Source: a virus | Direction: 5' to 3' (one strand) | IMG/VR virus record: IMGVR_UViG_3300000929_000083 | Location: 1-25,165 of that record | Length of the DNA stretch: 25,165 bases | Shown: in pieces, positions 20,701 to 25,165 of the stretch | How positions within the stretch are numbered: position 1 is the stretch's first letter | Layout: each line of letters opens with the position of its first letter | Position numbers and translations under genes: made by a program | Notes under the pieces: generated by a model | Seen by the model: only the letters and a program-made list of their open reading frames with translations | What the model was told of the DNA's origin: nothing | The model's database searches: none

Positions 20701-23583
20701 AAGAGCAGAACGTTGTATATACAAACTAGCTAGTTGTGATGCTACCGGGTTTGAATCTTTATATTTAGCTGAGATTTCTTTTAACCCTTGAGATACACGA
20801 TTTAATTCTTTAAAATATTCTTCAGTGAAGGCAGTTTTAAAGTTTTTCTCCATGTATTCTTCAATTTTTTTAATGAATGATTCTTTACCTTTTTCATCTG
20901 CTAAAGATATACCTACACCAGTTACATTATTTTTAATGTAAGTATCAAAGTCATCTTGAAGTTTTTTAGTATTTGTTTGATAATCATAAAAGTTTTTAGT
21001 CATATCTCTATGCTTCAATCTTAACAAAACTCTTTTTAATTCTTCTTCTGACTTTAAAGCGCCTTCTACTGTATAATAATTATAAAGAGCTTTATAATCT
21101 TTTTGAGCTTCTAAGTATGGATCAGTAGTATAACCATCCTCATCTTCTCTCTTATAAGTAGTTTTGCTATAAGTAGTCATCTCACTTATCTTGTCTCTTC
21201 TTTCTTTAGCGGCCAAAAATGATTGCTCTTCAGAGATTACTAATCTTTCTTTAGTAATCGGGTGAATTAAAACGTTTTCTTGTTCCCAAAGTTTTTCTGC
21301 TTCATAATACTTATCTGTATAATGTCTAAACATGTAGTCTTCATTAAACTTAGCAAGCTTTTTTACAGCTACGTGTACCGCATCTTGATCACCATCTGTT
21401 TTAGCTTTCTCTATATCGTACTTTAATTTATCTAAGTCTGATCTCCAACCATTTGAAAATCTGTTCATGAATGTGTACACTTCAAAACTTTCAAAATTTC
21501 CATCTTTATCTTGGGTCCCTACAGTATCTAATTGGAGCAAGGCATCTGCTAATTGTTTAGTATTATTAGGATTATATCCAAAATCTTTAAGTAAAGGTTC
21601 TAATTTAGTTCTGATAGCATTTTCTTCTCTATTAGTTTTTGTTTGTATATCTGTAAGCTTATTTCTTAAAAACTTAATAAGACTACCAGTTAGTGGATCA
21701 TTGATATTAGAGTATGGTACTATCATTGATTGTATCATACCAATATCACCTTTTTCACCACTAAGGAATTTATCAATAACTTGTTTATTAAGTCGTTGAT
21801 TGAAGTAAGTGTTAATGGTTTTAACAAATATTTTTGAATTGCTTAAGGATTCAGGTAAACCTAAGTCTTTAGGAGTTATTGTTTTATTTTCACTCTTTAT
21901 TATTTTTTCAATAGCTTCTTCAATTTGAGCTTCCGGGATTTTATTTAATGTAAGAATTCTAGTAATGCGTTCTTTCATGTTCTCTTCTACAGCCTCATTC
22001 ATTTCTGAAACACCATCTACGAAAAACTCACCAACAAATTCTTTAATTAAATTACCTGTTTTATCAGAAGCATCTGCAACTACTGCATTAATAGATAGTA
22101 TTTTACTAGATAATGGATTATTTGGATTTTGCTCAATTGTCTGTCTAATACTTTTTAAAAATCTTTTTTGACTAGCTAAAAATTGTTGGTAATACATGAT
22201 CTTTGCTATTCCCTCATGAGTAAAATGTTGTTTCTTTTTTTTCATTTGGTCAAGCAGCCCATCAATTTTATGGACCCAAACAGAAATCTCATTGATTGAA
22301 TTTACAAAAGCTATAGAACGTACTCTAAATTCTTCTTGTTGAAGCCTCATAGCATCAGCAATTTCTTTATCACCAATTTGATCAATTGTTTGATAACCTC
22401 TCAGTTCTCTTTTTACATTCTTTAAAATATCGATACCCTCTTTCAATTCACCTTTTAATCTATTTGGTGTTCTTTCTAGTGAACTGATCTCATTATTGAT
22501 TTCCCCGTATACTTTATTGATTAAATCAACAAGTTTTTGATTATCTCTATTATAAACTAAATCTTTATGTAACTCATCAAACTCGGCCTTAAATTCTGCA
22601 AAGTCAGATACTTTTAAATCTAATTCATTTATGATGAAGTCTTCATTGATCATCATGTTTGCTAATTCTTCAAGAGTAGTATTAGCACTTAAGTTTTTTA
22701 AGTTAACTTGTTTAGTAAGTTTCCTAAGTACTTGTTTAATAGCAAACAAAAGATTATTAATGAATTCTTTAAATCCAGATTCAGTCTCTGTTTTTTTTTC
22801 TACTTCATCAGCAGATATTTTTTCTAGTGCACGAACAAGAACCTCTTCTTTAAATCGATCAGTACCAACCTCAAGATTTGGGTACTTGGCTGTTACTGTA
22901 TTAATAATAGTTTGACCTGCTGCAGTTGATTGTAACTGATTGTATAGTTTGTTGAATAAAACGTTATTAGTCTGTGCAATTCCTTTTATTAAAGGGTGAG
23001 CGTACTCATGTAATACATTATTTACATTAAAGTTACCCTCTACAAAAAATATAGTATTATTAAAAAAGAAAGCTCCTTGATTATCATAAGGTGTATTACT
23101 GTTTTGAAGAACTATTTCAGCTTCTCTTGCTGATACTACTCTATACTCCATGTTAAAAGCTGCCGCAAACTTATTACCTAATGCTGTAGCTATTGCACTT
23201 GCCTTAGTTGCATCAAGATCAGCTTGGTCCAAACTCATCATTTGGTAATTTTCTTTTGCTATATCATCAAATAAATAATCATCGGTGTATCTAACACCAG
23301 CTCTTTCTGCATCTTCTCTTTGAACAGAAGTTGCTTCCCTTTCTTCAATAATTAATTCTTTAAGGTAATACTTATCAATCAACGATTGAGGAATTGTAAT
23401 AGAAGCTTCTACTAAATCTCTTGTTCCACTAAAATATCCATATTTTATTACAGGGACTTGAAATCGTTCATTTATCTCTGCTGCAACTTCATTCGCATCT
23501 TTAATAGACAACCCAATACCTTTTTTTGCAAGTTCTTCAATCTTGTTATAGAGGTTTTCTTTTATTTCAATTACACAAGGCAT
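17722..23583 (-). CDS. giant polyvalent protein: zincin, coiled coils, LysM, hydrophobic C-terminus
   Basis: 1953 aa. The start MPCVIEIKENL resembles the start of polyvalent proteins of Bacteroidota phages. Residues about 130-260 form a zincin-type metallopeptidase: HEYAH (H192, E193, H196; bases 22996-23010) followed by FKEEVLVRALEK (E246/E247) as likely third ligand. The middle (about 300-1350) is charged, heptad-like and probably a long coiled coil. The region about 1420-1620 (MMGAASRSFIMLDVTSALKNR .. MYDFRRLTDLEAGLQVFGG) is a globular virion-type domain interrupted or followed by a LysM motif (DTWESLAKKYNVTVEELQKRN .. GDEIVI) at about 1630-1675. A hydrophobic segment (GVFLAVLGLMAGLLFGY) is at about 1792-1810. 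Likely packaged in the virion and injected; protease plus glycan-binding parts could help entry or protect the incoming genome. Role is inferred. Confidence 0.82.
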   Translation of the reverse strand: MPCVIEIKENLYNKIEELAKKGIGLSIKDANEVAAEINERFQVPVIKYGYFSGTRDLVEASITIPQSLIDKYYLKELIIEEREATSVQREDAERAGVRYTDDYLFDDIAKENYQMMSLDQADLDATKASAIATALGNKFAAAFNMEYRVVSAREAEIVLQNSNTPYDNQGAFFFNNTIFFVEGNFNVNNVLHEYAHPLIKGIAQTNNVLFNKLYNQLQSTAAGQTIINTVTAKYPNLEVGTDRFKEEVLVRALEKISADEVEKKTETESGFKEFINNLLFAIKQVLRKLTKQVNLKNLSANTTLEELANMMINEDFIINELDLKVSDFAEFKAEFDELHKDLVYNRDNQKLVDLINKVYGEINNEISSLERTPNRLKGELKEGIDILKNVKRELRGYQTIDQIGDKEIADAMRLQQEEFRVRSIAFVNSINEISVWVHKIDGLLDQMKKKKQHFTHEGIAKIMYYQQFLASQKRFLKSIRQTIEQNPNNPLSSKILSINAVVADASDKTGNLIKEFVGEFFVDGVSEMNEAVEENMKERITRILTLNKIPEAQIEEAIEKIIKSENKTITPKDLGLPESLSNSKIFVKTINTYFNQRLNKQVIDKFLSGEKGDIGMIQSMIVPYSNINDPLTGSLIKFLRNKLTDIQTKTNREENAIRTKLEPLLKDFGYNPNNTKQLADALLQLDTVGTQDKDGNFESFEVYTFMNRFSNGWRSDLDKLKYDIEKAKTDGDQDAVHVAVKKLAKFNEDYMFRHYTDKYYEAEKLWEQENVLIHPITKERLVISEEQSFLAAKERRDKISEMTTYSKTTYKREDEDGYTTDPYLEAQKDYKALYNYYTVEGALKSEEELKRVLLRLKHRDMTKNFYDYQTNTKKLQDDFDTYIKNNVTGVGISLADEKGKESFIKKIEEYMEKNFKTAFTEEYFKELNRVSQGLKEISAKYKDSNPVASQLASLYIQRSALVSGSRNEKGIPDGQVMSAGQQALLKDIEEQIVTLQDKFDQKTGLTKEEAARLRSYTYSIKKKQALTEEEKEDYNALFNKSSNVGMSPSDITKFNALIADRTELTDKKHTQEYVDAFNNALRDLDGVDEIKMGTISEWLKSNNLKYSLENSTSFKEWFERNHYQKNLWNGTSYELTYVSTDVWSITTPADNKYYRVTELVNPITGKKMRLPGVPNSSFTEKVVKDEYLTIPTDADSDDYVGLIIDNRGNYLPRPYQKGEYKSAATDKYINKKYEQLEASNNAQFKLLEATKKEFINIQKNKPKASKLYLDFPRYRVNSNMEYVQSGEAKGDLKRKVEGIKGGVKSLFSKSADDAEDNFNFDPNALLVSTDQEGNLIDKVPIGGLYKLKAGEVSSDVTLSIYRYMQSLNEQEGTLEMQAPLEAVRQVLLSPEAQIKDLSRASKQIAKSTGLMAFLSKDTNNRAKAIDYLIDKALYGKANHEGDNATAMKAANVMMGAASRSFIMLDVTSALKNRYGMILQSMIEASGGKYINARSLAQGRGWSTKAVGTLMTTGIYSRGPKSLDLQIMENFDPITGKTKKDFGKSSSRTFMKDFMDGTWMYDFRRLTDLEAGLQVFGGMMYRKHVSQIQKDGSQKLIPYMNAFELNAEKQMVLKEGIDPSYGTEHVKHAFEKEDTWESLAKKYNVTVEELQKRNNNVNITELAVGDEIVISKSEKFKTFKLKIQGIGAKLNGQLDELDNPQANKFLMYRLFTFYKRYAVPMFLNRFQAKIPEGGLKLKKGKGLSALEDVYDWSLGEPTKGYYITGLQAMQKVLFDAEKYWPLMTAEEKVAVKKMISEGVFLAVLGLMAGLLFGYDPGDEDRFEKMREREREYGTAGWMANHMLYQVMMVKTENQAFIPLPMVGLGDWLEFTNNSTIATGPTIGVWGKIIGDLTRMTFGDSKAVYSQDAGPYPWQEEGRYKLWNHLFALLGVKGKNYDPITAIKKAEIFENSKLQ

Positions 23584-23615
23584 ACTAATTATTTTTATAT
23601 TGTAAATATAATAAT

Positions 23616-25165
23616 TTATCCATTACATCCTTCAGATGTTCTATCAATTGGTGGCAATCCTTCAGGTGCATATTGAGTACTATCTCCACCTTTAACAAAC
23701 TTTTCAAATCCTTCTACATCTTGTTTACCTCCTAATATGTGAATTTGTTCTGGTTCAAACGTTACATATGTATAATCATCAGTTTTGTAACCTTGATAAT
23801 CTTTTTGAAACTTGTCTATACCTATTATACCATCATTATTTTTAAATTTATCAGCAGTTTTGGCCCATCTCGGAGTCAACATTTCTCCTTCATTATATAA
23901 GTATTCTGCATGTTCCTGTGGACCATCTGCTAATCCTATGTTTGTTTCAAAAAGAGGATTTTTTAAATTTATTAAATTAGCATATATTTTAGTTCTCTTT
24001 CTTGTTTTGAATCCTACAGAAGAAGCATACTCTTTACTATTTGTAAAGTAATTAATAAATCCATGATAAGGACTATCAATGTCAAGTTTAGTGTCAGATC
24101 CGTGATAAACAATATCTTTAACTTTACTATCAGGAAATATAGTATCTAAATATTGAGAGTATTGTTCAGGTGTTCCTATATTAGCTAATTCAGGATTAGA
24201 TTCAAATAGTTCTGACACACCTTTTTTAACACTAGTAGATGGTTGAGTAGGTTCAGATAAGCTATCAGTAGATTGTTTAGGAACAGAAATTTCTTCTTCT
24301 ATTTGTCCAGCAATAGAATTGCCTGATGTTGGGTCTAATAATTCATATCTTATTTGAATACCTTTATTTTTAGTATTCATTCTACTCCTTCCTTTTGCTT
24401 GTTCAAAAGACCATCCTTCAGCTTTACTCCACGCTTCAAGCTCTACATCAGTCATTTTAGACATGTCAATTTTATTGACTCCTGTAACTTTTACTAAAAC
24501 AGATTGGCCGGAACCAACTGTATTATCTGACCAAAATTTAATAGTGTCCCCCACTTTAGTATCTGTCCAATAAGAGTATCCTTTATTATCTGACCATTGT
24601 GATGTAGAAGTTCTTTCTCCATTAAGTATAGCTTCAAATGTTGTTTTACTTGATATATCTGATCTACCATTATTAAGGTACGCAAAACTCATTGTGCCTT
24701 CCTTGTCTGCTTTTATATTTGCATTATTTAAAGTTTTTGATACAACGTAATCTTTATATCTTTTACTACTATCAAGCAATCTATCTTTAATAGTATTAAG
24801 TACACTTTCATTTAATTGATTATCAATAAATGTAGTTGATGCATCTTTTATTATACTTGTGAATGCATCAAAAGGAAGAGCTGCATTGATACCATTTAAA
24901 GAGTATCCTACACCATGTTGGTAAATAGATACTAGAGGAAACATTTTAAATATTCCACTGATCCATGCGTTATCTTCTGCATTCTGAACTTTTCTAATAT
25001 CTGGATTAGCAAGTTCTTTTAAATTATGGTAATAGGTTGTTGCAAGATCTCCTTCTACATCATCTTTATCTGCAAGAGTAAGAACTTTATCTCCTGTCAT
25101 ACTTTCAGCCATTACTAATTTATCCAAGACCGGATACTTAAGTTTTAGTGACGGAAAGTCTGTAA
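23616..25165 (-). CDS. polyvalent protein fragment with ASCH-like and ADP-ribosyltransferase-like domains (5' end outside window)
   Basis: The frame is open to the window edge, at least 515 residues; the TTG at 25127 is not the start because coding sequence (DFPSLKLKYPV) precedes it. From N to C: a helical segment (QNAEDNAWISGIFKMFPLVSIYQHG); an ASCH/PUA-like region at about bases 24340-24690 (TTFEAILNGERTSTSQW, KVGDTIKFW, VLVKVTGV, KAEGWSFEQA, IQIRYELL); a Ser/Pro linker; and an ADP-ribosyltransferase-like fold at about 23750-24120 with DIVYHGSD, NYFTNSKEYASS and YVTFEPEQIHILGG, equal to the YHG / FT / E signature of ART domains in polyvalent proteins. Known for phage ARTs: modification of host proteins soon after DNA entry. 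It ends 32 nt upstream of the 1953-aa gene and is probably co-transcribed with it. Confidence 0.8.
   Translation of the reverse strand, partial: TDFPSLKLKYPVLDKLVMAESMTGDKVLTLADKDDVEGDLATTYYHNLKELANPDIRKVQNAEDNAWISGIFKMFPLVSIYQHGVGYSLNGINAALPFDAFTSIIKDASTTFIDNQLNESVLNTIKDRLLDSSKRYKDYVVSKTLNNANIKADKEGTMSFAYLNNGRSDISSKTTFEAILNGERTSTSQWSDNKGYSYWTDTKVGDTIKFWSDNTVGSGQSVLVKVTGVNKIDMSKMTDVELEAWSKAEGWSFEQAKGRSRMNTKNKGIQIRYELLDPTSGNSIAGQIEEEISVPKQSTDSLSEPTQPSTSVKKGVSELFESNPELANIGTPEQYSQYLDTIFPDSKVKDIVYHGSDTKLDIDSPYHGFINYFTNSKEYASSVGFKTRKRTKIYANLINLKNPLFETNIGLADGPQEHAEYLYNEGEMLTPRWAKTADKFKNNDGIIGIDKFQKDYQGYKTDDYTYVTFEPEQIHILGGKQDVEGFEKFVKGGDSTQYAPEGLPPIDRTSEGCNG

Noticed and set aside
23584-23615. Bacteroidota-type promoter (TATATTTAC on the minus strand at 23602-23610) before the 1953-aa gene
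   Set aside because: Only partly matches the TAnnTTTG box and no TTG element at the right distance was found; in such AT-rich DNA it may be chance.
20512-23676. Several plus-strand frames of 60-110 codons opposite the giant minus-strand gene
   Set aside because: All are antisense to a continuous 1953-codon gene and are Phe/Ser/Leu-rich, as expected for shadows.
24494-24685. 63-codon minus-strand frame within the ADP-ribosyltransferase gene
   Set aside because: Out-of-frame overlap inside the ASCH-like coding region.
1-25165. tRNA genes, CRISPR arrays, insertion sequences, integrase or attachment sites
   Set aside because: No repeat-spacer pattern, transposase, integrase motif or tRNA-like T-loop was seen in the window.
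17722-25165. Phage-encoded RNA polymerase in the giant minus-strand genes, as in crAss-like genomes
   Set aside because: No DxDGD-type metal-binding motif is present in either minus-strand protein within the window.

Overview
This window reads as part of the genome of a large, strongly AT-rich, lytic-type tailed dsDNA bacteriophage that probably infects a member of the Bacteroidota, and most resembles the crAss-like phages (Crassvirales) and their relatives. Seen directly: almost no gene has a Shine-Dalgarno sequence (starts follow A/T-rich tracts, as in Bacteroidota); genes are tightly packed with 1-17 nt overlaps; a co-directional replication block on the plus strand meets giant genes on the minus strand; there are no ribosomal, metabolic or integrase genes. 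The phage order is an inference from gene content and layout, because no database search was possible. No stretch longer than about 110 bases lacks a gene.

Positions 1-17657 (+) hold a DNA replication, recombination and early-function block. In order: the tail of an unknown protein; a Sak4/AAA_24-type recombination ATPase; an ssDNA-binding protein; a DnaG-like primase without zinc ligands; a cassette of small genes around a spore-photoproduct-lyase-like radical SAM enzyme; ATP-dependent DNA ligase; RuvC-like resolvase; a helical small protein, then a zincin-VWA (DUF2201-like) protein and a MoxR-type AAA+ ATPase; a large unknown protein that carries the same domain as the small one; a PD-(D/E)XK exonuclease; two conserved unknowns; a compact family B DNA polymerase; a DUF932-like protein with a long acidic tail; then a GroES-like co-chaperonin, a MazG-like pyrophosphohydrolase and several small proteins. 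Five GC-rich stem-loops with T tails punctuate this block; the last two share the same 10-nt loop.

Positions 17722-25165 (-) hold two converging giant genes of the polyvalent-protein type. One is a complete 1953-residue protein with an N-terminal HEYAH zincin, a long coiled-coil middle, an embedded LysM domain and a C-terminal hydrophobic segment. The other, cut by the window edge, has an ASCH/PUA-like region and a C-terminal ADP-ribosyltransferase-like domain. Both are best explained as proteins packaged in the virion and delivered to the host with the DNA.

How the genes fit together: primase, polymerase B, SSB, ligase, resolvase, exonuclease and Sak4-like ATPase form a nearly complete replication-recombination kit (no helicase is visible here). 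GroES and MazG-like proteins would support capsid folding and nucleotide control. The MoxR/zincin-VWA module flanked by two proteins with a shared helical domain is the most intriguing system of unknown function. Four small genes missed by ordinary length cut-offs (39, 56, 49 and 49 aa) are annotated here.
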